14,327 bases of DNA from JANNRW01 sp031401815 (GTDB lineage: Bacteria; Desulfobacterota; Desulfuromonadia; Geobacterales; DSM-12255), in assembly GCA_031401815.1 (NCBI GenBank), contig JANNRW010000403.1, positions 1 to 14,327 on the forward strand, read 5' to 3'. The position numbers and the translations under genes are program-made. The first letter of the stretch is position 1; every line of letters begins with the position of its first letter. The notes under the pieces were generated by a model that ran no database searches, was not told where the DNA came from, and saw only the letters and a program-made list of their open reading frames with translations. This document shows positions 1-7,137 of this stretch, piece after piece.

Positions 1-54
1 ATGCAGGCGATTCTGGATTATCTTAACAATTCAGGTGTTGAGGCTGAAGGCTGA
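1..54 (+). CDS. C-terminal tail of an upstream gene (partial)
   Basis: Frame 1 is open from the window edge for 17 codons and ends in TGA at 52-54. The visible tail (MQAILDYLNNSGVEAEG) is too short to identify. The last three codons and the stop lie in a short run of 7-bp repeats (43-63), so the repeat may have replaced the original gene end. The frame could be chance; the intact gene lies outside the window. Confidence 0.3.
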   Translation: MQAILDYLNNSGVEAEG

Positions 55-63
55 AGACTGAAG
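43..63 (+). repeat. Short heptamer tandem repeat (gctgaag family)
   Basis: Three consecutive 7-bp units (gctgaag, gctgaag, actgaag) are visible. They belong to the same family as the longer tract at 994-1104, so pgeF is flanked on both sides. The repeat contains the stop codon of the frame that enters from the left edge. Confidence 0.6.
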
Positions 64-187
64 GCAATTCGGTGAAACAATAATTAGTTTCATCACTCTG
101 TCATAATATGAGTTGTCTACCCGTACTCGGTTTTACTAACTACCTTCAGTCTATTACACTGTATATTTTGAAAGGATATGAATAGAT

Positions 188-985
188 ATGGAGATTACAA
201 GAAAAGGGAACATTCATTATCTTGAGCCGGGGCTTATGGCTAAAGCAGCAGTCTCTGTCCAGGGCTTCACGACAAGGCATGAGGGTGTTTCCCGGGCACC
301 TTACAATTCACTCAATCTCGGGAGTAATACCAACGACGCTTCTTACAACGTTCAGGGTAATCGCAGTCTTCTGGCAAGAACGTTCGGAACCAGGGTGGAA
401 AAACTGGTGATGGTCTGTCAGACGCACGGCACTGATATCCTTGTGATTGATCAGCCTAACCCTGATTACGGGCATTTTTTGAAGATAGAGTGCGACGGTA
501 TCATTACAAACCAGCCAGGAATAATGATTGCTGTCGGAGTTGCCGACTGCCTGCCGCTACTCTTGCTTGATCCGGTAAAGCGTGTAGTTGCGGCGCTTCA
601 TGCCGGATGGAAAGGGACAGCAGGGAACATTGCCGCAAAAGGTGTTGCTTCTCTTGTCGAGCTTTTTGGTTCGAAAAGTCACAATATTCTTGCTGCAGCA
701 GGGCCGGTTATCGGCTCCTGTTGCTATGAAGTGGACACCCCTGTTCGCGATGCCTTTCTTAAGGGTGGAGTGGAGTGGGAGAGCTGTGCAACAGCTACAG
801 GCAGTGGCAAATGGCAACTGGATCTTGCTGCTGCAAATCGTATGCAGCTTCTGTCTGCCGGTCTGGAAAAGTGGAATATCGAACTGTCTGAACAGTGTGT
901 CTGCTGTCAGAATGACTGGTTCTTTTCCTGGCGTCGTGACGGGCAGGAGACTGGGAGACAGAGTGGTTTCATCATGCTCAAGTAG
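188..985 (+). CDS. pgeF: Peptidoglycan editing factor PgeF (YfiH/DUF152, laccase-domain protein)
   Basis: The 265-aa length is normal for the PgeF/YfiH family of cytoplasmic zinc proteins. Members have been described as peptidoglycan editing factors and, in related proteins, as purine nucleoside phosphorylases; the substrate here cannot be read from sequence. The conserved zinc site is present: H80 in VCQTHGTD, C121 in VADCLPLLL and H138 in ALHAGWKGT. The family C-terminal block follows (CVCCQNDWFFSWRRDG, then TGRQSGFI). The ATG at 188 is preceded by AAAGGA at 171-176, 11 nt upstream, and no better start is seen. The gene stands alone on the plus strand. Heptamer repeats lie on both sides, and the downstream neighbour is convergent. 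The old 'multicopper oxidase/laccase' label should not be taken literally. Confidence 0.93.
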   Translation: MEITRKGNIHYLEPGLMAKAAVSVQGFTTRHEGVSRAPYNSLNLGSNTNDASYNVQGNRSLLARTFGTRVEKLVMVCQTHGTDILVIDQPNPDYGHFLKIECDGIITNQPGIMIAVGVADCLPLLLLDPVKRVVAALHAGWKGTAGNIAAKGVASLVELFGSKSHNILAAAGPVIGSCCYEVDTPVRDAFLKGGVEWESCATATGSGKWQLDLAAANRMQLLSAGLEKWNIELSEQCVCCQNDWFFSWRRDGQETGRQSGFIMLK

Positions 986-993
986 AAAGGCAG

Positions 994-1104
994 GCTGAGG
1001 GCTCGGGGCTCGGGGCTCGGGGTTCAGGGCTGAGGGCTGAGGGCTGAGGGCTGAAGGCTCGGGGCTCGGGGTTCAGGGCTGAGGGCGAAGGCTCGGGGCT
1101 GAAG
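994..1104 (+). repeat. Heptamer tandem repeat tract (gctgagg/gctcggg)
   Basis: Sixteen near-identical units can be parsed, fifteen of 7 bp and one of 6 bp. Variants are gctgagg, gctcggg, gttcagg and gctgaag. A four-unit block (gctcggg twice, gttcagg, gctgagg) occurs twice, at 1008-1035 and 1057-1084, showing higher-order duplication. The tract fills the gap between two convergent genes and ends one base before the stop codon of the minus-strand hydrolase. No conventional hairpin terminator is seen here. Confidence 0.9.
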
Positions 1105-1105
1105 A

Positions 1106-1864
1106 TTATACCTCCAGGATATCCCCATCGTTCAAAATCACCAGATTTGGAAGATCAAGCTCCATGAGCTGGCTCACAATCTGCTCCCTGTAGTAGGTTT
1201 TCAGATGCGAGACAAAGATATTTGTCGGCAGCACCGGAAGTTTTTTCATTTTTTCGAGGAGAAGCTGCGGTGTCAGATGGCTTGTCTGATAGGCCAGATC
1301 CTCTTTTTCATTTGGAAATGAGACCTCTATTATCATTGAATCCGGAGTCTGTCCATCAAGGGTGAGCTCTGCATCAGGGCCTATGTCGCTTGTGTAGAGG
1401 AGCGATGAGCCGTTGTCTTTCACAAGATAACCGAAGTCAGTCTGATTATTGTTCAGAAAAAAAGGTGTGACACTGATTTTGCCGGCGTTTACAGGGACAG
1501 TTTCTGAAATTACCCTGTAGTTGATGACAGGCCGGGTTGCTGACGGCAGTGCGGAAAAATCCGGCCATATGATGTTGTTCATAATATGGGTACGGATAGA
1601 ATCAATAGCAGGCCGGGATGCAAGTATTGTGACCGGTCTGGAGTCAGCTGCGAAGATCAGGGTTTCGGCAAGGGATGGTATCCCCTTGATATGGTCAAAA
1701 TGGGGATGGGAGATGAAGATTGTCCGGACAGCCTGGATCTCTTCAAGTGAGAGCGAAGAGCAGATTGTACCGCAGTCCAGAAGAACCTGGTCATTTATCA
1801 GAAAAGCAGAGGTTTTGGATTCCGGCGATACTGTGCCGGCGCAGCCGAGTACCCGGATTTTCAT
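1106..1864 (-). CDS. Metallo-beta-lactamase-fold hydrolase, class II cAMP phosphodiesterase-like
   Basis: This 252-aa protein has the metallo-beta-lactamase signature HxHxDH at H53-P-H55-F-D57-H58 (ISHPHFDHIKG). Other candidate metal ligands are D160 in LLYTSDIG and H220 in NIFVSHLKT; H196 in TSHLTP is also conserved-looking. Overall shape and length fit the class II cyclic-nucleotide phosphodiesterase (PDE1/CpdP) branch, so a phosphoesterase role in the cytoplasm is likely. The third histidine expected in the stretch before FGYLV is not evident; N138-N140 lie there. The ATG (complement of 1862-1864) has GGGAG about 10 nt upstream. It lies 125 bp downstream of prfC on the same strand and may be co-transcribed. 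Other MBL phosphodiesterases cannot be excluded. Confidence 0.8.
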   Translation of the reverse strand: MKIRVLGCAGTVSPESKTSAFLINDQVLLDCGTICSSLSLEEIQAVRTIFISHPHFDHIKGIPSLAETLIFAADSRPVTILASRPAIDSIRTHIMNNIIWPDFSALPSATRPVINYRVISETVPVNAGKISVTPFFLNNNQTDFGYLVKDNGSSLLYTSDIGPDAELTLDGQTPDSMIIEVSFPNEKEDLAYQTSHLTPQLLLEKMKKLPVLPTNIFVSHLKTYYREQIVSQLMELDLPNLVILNDGDILEV

Positions 1865-1888
1865 AAATTGTTGACTCCCGCAATACTG

Positions 1889-1906
1889 TGAAAAAGAGCT
1901 TTTTCA
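1889..1906. other. Small AT-rich inverted repeat upstream of the MBL hydrolase gene
   Basis: Arms TGAAAAAG and CTTTTTCA are separated by two bases. The site lies about 25 bp upstream of the hydrolase start codon. It could be an operator half-site pair or part of the prfC 3' region, but the tight loop and low GC make it a weak hairpin. It is recorded only as a visible palindrome. Confidence 0.3.
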
Positions 1907-1989
1907 TCCAAAAACCAGATATAGACCTGTAACCGATTGAAATCAAGCGTAAAATGCAATGTTTTTTAACACAATTCTGTATGCTGATC

Positions 1990-3573
1990 TCAGCTGTGTT
2001 CCCTGGTCTCCAGAAACTCCAGCCCTTTCCAGTTTTCAATCGTATTATCAAGCCGCCACTGGCTTCCTGCCAGATAGGTCAGGTTCCCTTCACCATCTAT
2101 GTAGCAGTGCATTGCTTCCTTCCGCTGAAATTCATCCAGCTTCTTTTTCTCTCCTGTTACCCAGCGGGCAGTTACATAGCTTACCGGCTCATAAGTTGCC
2201 TTCACCTTGTACTCATGCTCCAGCCTGTGCATCACAACGTCGAACTGAAGGAGTCCGACAGCCCCGACAATCCAGTCACTCCCCATCTGCGGGCGAAAAA
2301 CCTGGGTTGTACCCTCTTCGGCAAGTTGCACCAGACCTTTTTCCAGCGCTTTTGACTTCATCGGATCAAGGAGCCTCACCTTGCGGAAATGTTCAGGCGC
2401 AAAGTTGGGGATGCCGGTATACTTCAGATCTTCTCCCTGGGTGAAGGTGTCGCCAATCTTGATAACCCCATGGTTATGAATGCCGATGATATCACCGGGA
2501 AAAGCCTCTTCCACGTTTGTTCGATCCTGTGCCATGAAGATGGTTGCGTTGGAGATCTGGAAATCACGTCCAAGCCGCAGATGTTTTACCTTCATGCCGC
2601 GTGTGAACCTGCCTGAGCAGATCCGGAAGAAGGCTATCCGGTCGCGGTGTGCAGGATCCATGTTCGCCTGGATTTTGAAGCAGAAACCGGTAAACGGCTC
2701 CTCATAAGGTGAAACCATCCGACTCAGGGTCTCGCGCGGGAGAGGGGGGGGAGCATGTTCGACAAAGGTGTCGAGCAGCTGCTGAACACCAAAGGTATTG
2801 ATCGCACTGCCGAAAAATACCGGGGTCTGAACCCCTGAAAGATAAGCCTCCTTGTCAAAAGGGTGAGCAGCACCCTCAAGAAGCTCAACGTCATGACGCA
2901 GCTCTTCCACCTGGCTCCCGAGAAGTTCATCAAGCATGGGATCATCAAGCCCTTTTACTGAAATGACTTCGCCAACCCCCCGGTCAGCCTCGGCATCGAA
3001 AAATGTCAGCTCTTTGGTGTAGAGGTGGTAGGTGCCACGGAAGCGTTTCCCCATTCCGACCGGCCAGGTTATCGGAGCGCACTGAACTTTCAGGAGATTC
3101 TCGATTTCGTCCAGAAGCTCCAGTGGTTCGCGCCCTTCCCGATCAAGCTTGTTGATGAAGGTCATGATCGGTGTGTGTCGGAGACGGCAGACTTCCAGCA
3201 GCTTTTTGGTCTGGCTTTCGACCCCTTTGACCGAGTCTATGACCATGAGCACGGAATCTACAGCGGTCAGCACCCGGTAAGTGTCCTCGGAAAAGTCGTT
3301 GTGGCCTGGTGTGTCCAGGAGGTTTATCTCATGATCACCGTAGGTGAACTTCATAACAGACGAGGTGACCGAGATCCCCCGCTGCTTCTCCATCTCCATC
3401 CAGTCGGAGGTTGCATGGCGGGCTGATTTGCGAGCGCGAACCTCCCCTGCCTGCTGGATTGCACCACCAAACAGGAGCAGCTTTTCAGTAATGGTGGTCT
3501 TCCCGGCATCCGGGTGGCTGATGATGGCAAAGGTGCGGCGACGGTCAATCTCTTGCTGGTTGTGCTTTTTCAC
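1990..3573 (-). CDS. prfC: Peptide chain release factor 3 (RF3)
   Basis: RF3 is a ribosome-associated GTPase that removes RF1/RF2 after translation termination. The 527-aa product shows the classical GTPase boxes: G1 at H20-PDAGKTT-27, switch block RGISVTSS (65-72), G3 DTPGH (87-91) and G4 NKLD (141-144). The RF3 hallmarks KSARHATSDWMEMEKQRG and QMGSDWIVGAVGLLQFDV are present. The start is set at a GTG (complement of 3571-3573), giving MKKHNQQEID. GGAG sits 7 nt upstream and the length matches E. coli RF3 (about 529 aa). The frame stays open to an ATG at 3660, but that extension would translate through a strong hairpin and is not expected in the family. The gene is divergent from the accessory island. 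Confidence 0.95.
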   Translation of the reverse strand: MKKHNQQEIDRRRTFAIISHPDAGKTTITEKLLLFGGAIQQAGEVRARKSARHATSDWMEMEKQRGISVTSSVMKFTYGDHEINLLDTPGHNDFSEDTYRVLTAVDSVLMVIDSVKGVESQTKKLLEVCRLRHTPIMTFINKLDREGREPLELLDEIENLLKVQCAPITWPVGMGKRFRGTYHLYTKELTFFDAEADRGVGEVISVKGLDDPMLDELLGSQVEELRHDVELLEGAAHPFDKEAYLSGVQTPVFFGSAINTFGVQQLLDTFVEHAPPPLPRETLSRMVSPYEEPFTGFCFKIQANMDPAHRDRIAFFRICSGRFTRGMKVKHLRLGRDFQISNATIFMAQDRTNVEEAFPGDIIGIHNHGVIKIGDTFTQGEDLKYTGIPNFAPEHFRKVRLLDPMKSKALEKGLVQLAEEGTTQVFRPQMGSDWIVGAVGLLQFDVVMHRLEHEYKVKATYEPVSYVTARWVTGEKKKLDEFQRKEAMHCYIDGEGNLTYLAGSQWRLDNTIENWKGLEFLETREHS

Positions 3574-3606
3574 AGTATGACTCCATTTTTGTGATGCAGA
3601 CGAAAG

Positions 3607-3633
3607 AAAGGCGAAGAGAAACTCTTCGCCTTT
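3607..3633 (-). terminator. Strong 12-bp perfect hairpin upstream of prfC (terminator or attenuator)
   Basis: The arms AAAGGCGAAGAG and CTCTTCGCCTTT pair perfectly around a 3-nt loop, 34 bp upstream of the prfC GTG. Read on the minus strand the stem is followed by a pyrimidine-rich stretch (CTTTC), as in an imperfect intrinsic terminator. It could end transcription of a former minus-strand gene upstream of prfC, displaced by the island, or act as an attenuator in the prfC leader. On the plus strand there is no T tract. Confidence 0.55.
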
Positions 3634-3866
3634 GGGAAATAATGCCATCAGTAGTGGCAAAGGGCAACTGAAATATTAAGTCAAAGTATTAAGCCATTCT
3701 GTCCAGCTTGACAGTGAGGGATTACCGATATATTGTGAGGGCACTTTTATGTGATTGGAATTATTATGCAGACGTTAAGAACTGGGCAGAAGAAGCAGCC
3801 TTTTAGATTTGGATCGGTGGGGCGGTTTTACCGCATATATCGAAGCCTCTGAGAAGGACACCAGCT
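3634..3866. other. Divergent intergenic region between prfC and the SNF2 helicase
   Basis: This stretch must carry the promoters of both divergent genes. I could not identify a pair of -35/-10 boxes with proper spacing on either strand. A 5-bp hairpin (GCGGT/ACCGC, 3822-3834) lies just before the helicase. It may be the left junction of the accessory island, but no attachment-site repeat or tRNA is visible. Confidence 0.4.
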
Positions 3867-6800
3867 TTGCAGATAACTGATTACCACGCAAAATACTACG
3901 CCCATGAACTGACTAAACGCTGCTCTTCTGACAGTCTGGAAAAACTGGCTGCGTCACTGGCAGATGCCCAGGTAGATCTCAACCCCCATCAGGTTGATGC
4001 TGCTCTTTTTGCGTTCCGATCCCCGCTCTCCCGTGGGGCAATTTTGGCTGATGAAGTCGGTTTAGGCAAAACTATCGAAGCAGGTATCGTTCTTTCCCAG
4101 ATATGGGCTGAACGTAAGCGTAAAATCCTCATCATCGTTCCTTCCAGCCTACGCAAACAGTGGAACCAGGAACTGCTGGAAAAATTCTTTCTCCCATCCT
4201 CTATCCTCGAATCCAAGTCATTCAATCAGCATTTGAAAAATGTAGGGGCGGGTTTGAAACCCGCACCTACCTCTCAATCCAATCCGTTTTTACTTGATGA
4301 AATCATTATCACTTCCTACCAGTTTGCCCGGAACAAAGGGGATCAGATCAGAGCTGTTCAATGGGATTTGGTGGTTATCGACGAGGCTCACCGGCTCCGT
4401 AACGTCTATAAGACCTCCAACAAGATAGCCCGAGCCATCAAGGATATTCTTGCCCACTCTCCAAAGCTCCTACTCACTGCCACACCTTTGCAGAATTCTC
4501 TTATGGAGCTGTACGGTCTTGTCAGCTTTATTGATGATTACATCTTCGGCGACATCAAGAGTTACAAAAACCAGTTTGCCCGTTTGACTAGTGAGATCAA
4601 CTTCGACGACCTGAAAGCCCGTATCGCGCCTATCTGCAAACGAACCTTACGGCGGCAGGTGCTGGAGTACATCAAGTACACCAACCGGATACCCATCACC
4701 CAGGAGTTCATCCCGACCAAAGACGAAACAGCATTGTATGACCTTGTGTCAGAGTATCTGCGCCGGGACAATCTTCAGGCATTACCAGCAAGCCAGCGTA
4801 CACTGATGACGCTCGTATTACGGAAACTACTTGCTTCGTCCACGTTCGCCATTGCCGGTGCTTTGGATTCGATAATCTTGCGGCTGAAAGCGAAAGTAAG
4901 GGCGGGTTTGAAACCCGCCCCTACAATAGATATTTTGATTGAAGATCAATTAGCTGATGACTTTGAGACACTTGATGAGATCAAGGATGAATGGGAAGAG
5001 GATTCTGTAGGGGCGCATGGCGATGCGCCCTTGACCAAAGAGGATCTTGCAACGATACAGCTTGAGATTATCGACCTGGAGGCTTTCAGGGATCTTGCAG
5101 TATCCATAACCGAGAACGCCAAGGGTAAGTCATTGATACAGGCACTGAAGGCCGGATTTAGCAAAGCCGAAGCGTTGGGTGCCAACAAGAAAGCCATTAT
5201 CTTCACTGAATCCCGCAGGACGCAGAACTATCTTGTCAAGGTACTTTCCGAAACCGAGCATAAGGGGAAGATTGTCCTGTTCAACGGTTCCAATACCGAC
5301 GAGCAATCCAAACAGATTTATCAGCAATGGTATGAACGTCATCAAGGAAGTGACCGCATTTCCGGTTCCCGATCTGCTGATATGCGTTCCGCACTGGTGG
5401 ACTACTTCAGGGAAGAAGCGCACGTCATGATAGCAACTGAAGCAGCGGCAGAGGGTATCAACCTGCAATTCTGCTCACTGGTGGTCAATTACGACCTGCC
5501 CTGGAATCCACAGCGGATTGAACAGCGCATCGGGCGTTGCCACCGCTACGGTCAGAAGCATGACGTGGTTGTAGTCAACTTCCTTAACAGGAACAATGCC
5601 GCCGATCAACGTGTCTATGAACTGTTGGCCGAGAAGTTTGCCCTGTTCAGCGGGGTTTTCGGTGCCAGTGATGAAGTCCTTGGAAGTATTGAGTCTGGTG
5701 TGGACTTCGAGAAGCGTATTGTCAGGATTTATCAGGAGTGTCGTTCATCGGAAGAGATACAGGCATCATTCGACGAGCTGCAGCGGGAGCTGGAATCCGA
5801 AATAGACGAGAGTATGAAGCTGACCCGCAAGAAGCTCTTGGAGAACTTCGACGAGGAGGTTCACGAGAAACTGCGGGTAAATCTGAAGGAGAGCACGGAA
5901 TATTTGAACAAGTATGAAAACTGGCTCTGGGAGCTTGCCAGGTATGCACTCCACCCGCATGCAGATTTTATTGATGGAGAGATGGCGTTTGTTTTGAAGG
6001 AGCACCCGTTCCATATTGTGTCATCCCCGAATGCCTCTATCGGGGATCCAGATTCTACGTCGTCAAAAAAGAATGGATTCCCGATTATAACCTCTGGAAT
6101 GACAACACATTTAAATATCCCTCTCGGTTTGTATCGCATGGGGCGACATGTGGAGGATGGACATGTTTTCAGGATAGGCCATCCCCTGGCTCAACACATA
6201 CTGGTTTACGCTACCAAAAAGAAATTATCCGAAGCAGAAATAACTTTCGACTATTCCGGTCATCCGTTGAAAATTTCCATTCTGGAGCCTTTAGTCGGTG
6301 CATCAGGTTATCTGTCGCTTTCCAGGTTGTCGGTGGAGTCATTTGAGGCGGAGGATCATCTTATATTTTCCGCTGTCACTGATGCCGGAATCGTGCTTGA
6401 TAATGAACAGGCGCAACGGCTGTTTTCCTTGCCAGGATCTGTAGGGGCGGGTTTGAAACCCGCCCCTATGGTACGTGACCAATTGCAGAAGATATTTGAA
6501 ACAGGTAAAAGCCGGATCATTGAGGCGATCAGTGCCAGAAATTCAGTGTTTTTCGATGACGAAATGGAAAAGCTGGAGAAATGGGCCGATGACTTGAAAA
6601 GCGGCCTGGAATACGAGTTGAAAGAGCTGGACCGGGAGATCAAGTGTCTGAAGACCGAATCAAAGAAGATTCTCAAGCTGGATGAGAAGCTCCAGGCGCA
6701 GAAAGAGATCAAGGAGCTGGAGAAAAAGCGCAACACCAAACGCCGCACCCTGTTTGAGGCTCAGGATGAGATTGACAGCCGCAAGGAAGGGTTGATTGAA

Positions 6801-6872
6801 GGTGTAGAGGCGAGATTGCGGCAGCTGATCAGCGAGAAAGAGTTGTTTGCCATACGCTGGCGGGTGGTTTAG
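3867..6872 (+). CDS. SNF2-family (RapA/HepA-like) DEAD/DEAH helicase
   Basis: This 1001-aa superfamily 2 ATPase is of the kind found beside restriction-modification and defence genes. Walker A is ADEVGLGKT (61-69, K68), Walker B is DEAH (172-175), motif III is TATP (204-207), motif V is ATEAAAEGINLQ (523-534) and motif VI is QRIGRCHRYGQ (553-563). A long Lys/Glu-rich coiled coil spans about 899-975, ending in a typical FAIRWRVV tail. The start is a TTG at 3867 with AGAAGGA at 3852-3858 and 8-nt spacing; no ATG/GTG lies in frame upstream before a stop at 3804. The ORF contains five palindromic repeat insertions: residues 126-135, 344-353, 381-389, 718-746 and 859-868. Without them it would be about 930 aa. 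Every catalytic motif is intact, so it may still work. It probably translocates on DNA for the downstream modification/restriction genes. Confidence 0.9.
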   Translation: MQITDYHAKYYAHELTKRCSSDSLEKLAASLADAQVDLNPHQVDAALFAFRSPLSRGAILADEVGLGKTIEAGIVLSQIWAERKRKILIIVPSSLRKQWNQELLEKFFLPSSILESKSFNQHLKNVGAGLKPAPTSQSNPFLLDEIIITSYQFARNKGDQIRAVQWDLVVIDEAHRLRNVYKTSNKIARAIKDILAHSPKLLLTATPLQNSLMELYGLVSFIDDYIFGDIKSYKNQFARLTSEINFDDLKARIAPICKRTLRRQVLEYIKYTNRIPITQEFIPTKDETALYDLVSEYLRRDNLQALPASQRTLMTLVLRKLLASSTFAIAGALDSIILRLKAKVRAGLKPAPTIDILIEDQLADDFETLDEIKDEWEEDSVGAHGDAPLTKEDLATIQLEIIDLEAFRDLAVSITENAKGKSLIQALKAGFSKAEALGANKKAIIFTESRRTQNYLVKVLSETEHKGKIVLFNGSNTDEQSKQIYQQWYERHQGSDRISGSRSADMRSALVDYFREEAHVMIATEAAAEGINLQFCSLVVNYDLPWNPQRIEQRIGRCHRYGQKHDVVVVNFLNRNNAADQRVYELLAEKFALFSGVFGASDEVLGSIESGVDFEKRIVRIYQECRSSEEIQASFDELQRELESEIDESMKLTRKKLLENFDEEVHEKLRVNLKESTEYLNKYENWLWELARYALHPHADFIDGEMAFVLKEHPFHIVSSPNASIGDPDSTSSKKNGFPIITSGMTTHLNIPLGLYRMGRHVEDGHVFRIGHPLAQHILVYATKKKLSEAEITFDYSGHPLKISILEPLVGASGYLSLSRLSVESFEAEDHLIFSAVTDAGIVLDNEQAQRLFSLPGSVGAGLKPAPMVRDQLQKIFETGKSRIIEAISARNSVFFDDEMEKLEKWADDLKSGLEYELKELDREIKCLKTESKKILKLDEKLQAQKEIKELEKKRNTKRRTLFEAQDEIDSRKEGLIEGVEARLRQLISEKELFAIRWRVV
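4242..4270 (+). repeat. Palindromic insertion 1 in helicase ORF (VGAGLKPAPT)
   Basis: This 29-bp near-perfect inverted repeat (gtaggggcgggttt, gaa-centre, one mismatch in the right arm) is read as residues 126-135. It starts exactly on a codon (GTA). Near-identical copies lie at 4896 and 6441 in the same gene. Confidence 0.9.
4896..4924 (+). repeat. Palindromic insertion 2 in helicase ORF (VRAGLKPAPT)
   Basis: Second copy of the 29-bp element, read as residues 344-353. It begins gtaagggcggg and ends ccgcccctac. It has the same codon phase as copies 1 and 4 and lies between the two RecA-like lobes, a likely loop-tolerant region. Confidence 0.9.
5007..5030 (+). repeat. Palindromic insertion 3 in helicase ORF (VGAHGDAPL)
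   Basis: A related but distinct element: gtag followed by arms gggcgcat and atgcgccc around ggcg. It is read as residues 381-389 and again starts on a GTA codon. The 3' end has decayed (ttgac where the mirror of gtag is expected). Confidence 0.8.
6019..6104 (+). repeat. Longer inverted-repeat element in helicase ORF
   Basis: An 86-bp segment is bounded by terminal inverted repeats: tgtcatcccc at the left and ggaatgaca at the right. It has an inner gaatgcctctatcgggga / ggattcccga structure. It resembles widespread intergenic 'tgtcatt...aatgaca' repeats. It encodes residues about 718-746, rich in Ser/Pro/Gly/Lys and unlike the flanking sequence, and keeps the frame open. Its codon phase differs from the four short elements. 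Confidence 0.65.
6441..6469 (+). repeat. Palindromic insertion 4 in helicase ORF (VGAGLKPAPM)
   Basis: Third copy of the 29-bp gtaggggcgggttt element, read as residues 859-868 in the same codon phase. The terminal base is changed (ctatg instead of ctac), giving Met instead of Thr. Confidence 0.9.
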
Positions 6873-6959
6873 GCAAAGTGTGACATCCTGTCACGGGTTC
6901 GGTATCATCTAGGGGACAATTTGTCCCCCCATTGAACTGTCGACAACCTGTCGATGAAC

Positions 6960-6984
6960 AGTTGTCCGATAAAATCGGACAACT
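6960..6984 (+). repeat. Hairpin 1 of a family of three (11-bp arms, AAA loop)
   Basis: Perfect arms AGTTGTCCGAT and ATCGGACAACT flank a 3-nt loop. It is nearly identical to the hairpin at 7335-7359 inside the Bro-N gene, with paired base changes (C to A on the left arm, G to T on the right). A shorter relative lies at 7046-7064. Confidence 0.75.
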
Positions 6985-7137
6985 AAACCCAATTATCACT
7001 TTGCCGGCGCTGGCAAACCGATCCGTGCTATGAAGTGCTATGAAGTGTCCGAAGAAATCGGACAGATGAATAGCGGAAATAGTCCTGAAGACCATATTGC
7101 CGACGTCGGCAATATGGTCGAGCTCATATTTGGATAA
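6973..7137 (+). pseudogene. Probable remnant of a DinD-family gene
   Basis: An open frame without a credible start or SD ends at TAA 7135-7137. Its last part reads SGNSPEDHIADVGNMVEL. This matches the pattern in DinD (DNA-damage-inducible protein D) proteins, where a Ser-Gly turn is followed by DHF...V..MVelGSGA. The match stops at IFG-stop, just where the family would continue. The intact Bro-N/DinD-type gene starts 16 bp later, so this may be debris of a second copy or of a longer N-terminal part. The match is from memory of the family pattern. Confidence 0.35.
7090..7119. promoter_or_regulatory. Perfect 30-bp palindrome upstream of the Bro-N gene
   Basis: The half-site GACCATATTGCCGAC is followed directly by its exact complement, with no spacer, ending 34 bp before the ATG at 7154. 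A dyad of this size and position fits a dimeric repressor operator for the Bro-N gene. It could also be partly a by-product of the DinD-like remnant in which it lies. Confidence 0.45.

Noticed and set aside
188..985. Annotation of pgeF as a multicopper laccase
   Set aside because: The Cys/His zinc-site motifs are those of the YfiH/DUF152 family, and no multicopper oxidase copper motifs are present.
588..998. 136-codon plus-strand frame overlapping pgeF
   Set aside because: An out-of-frame shadow of pgeF, which carries the conserved zinc-site motifs.
3574..3660. N-terminal extension of prfC to an upstream ATG
   Set aside because: The extra 29 residues would be translated through a strong hairpin and exceed the family length; a GTG with GGAG at 7-nt spacing gives the usual RF3 start.
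3766..3852. 28-codon basic leader ORF ending just before the helicase
   Set aside because: The ribosome binding site is weak and the peptide is not recognised. The overlap of its stop with the helicase SD is suggestive but not enough to call a gene.
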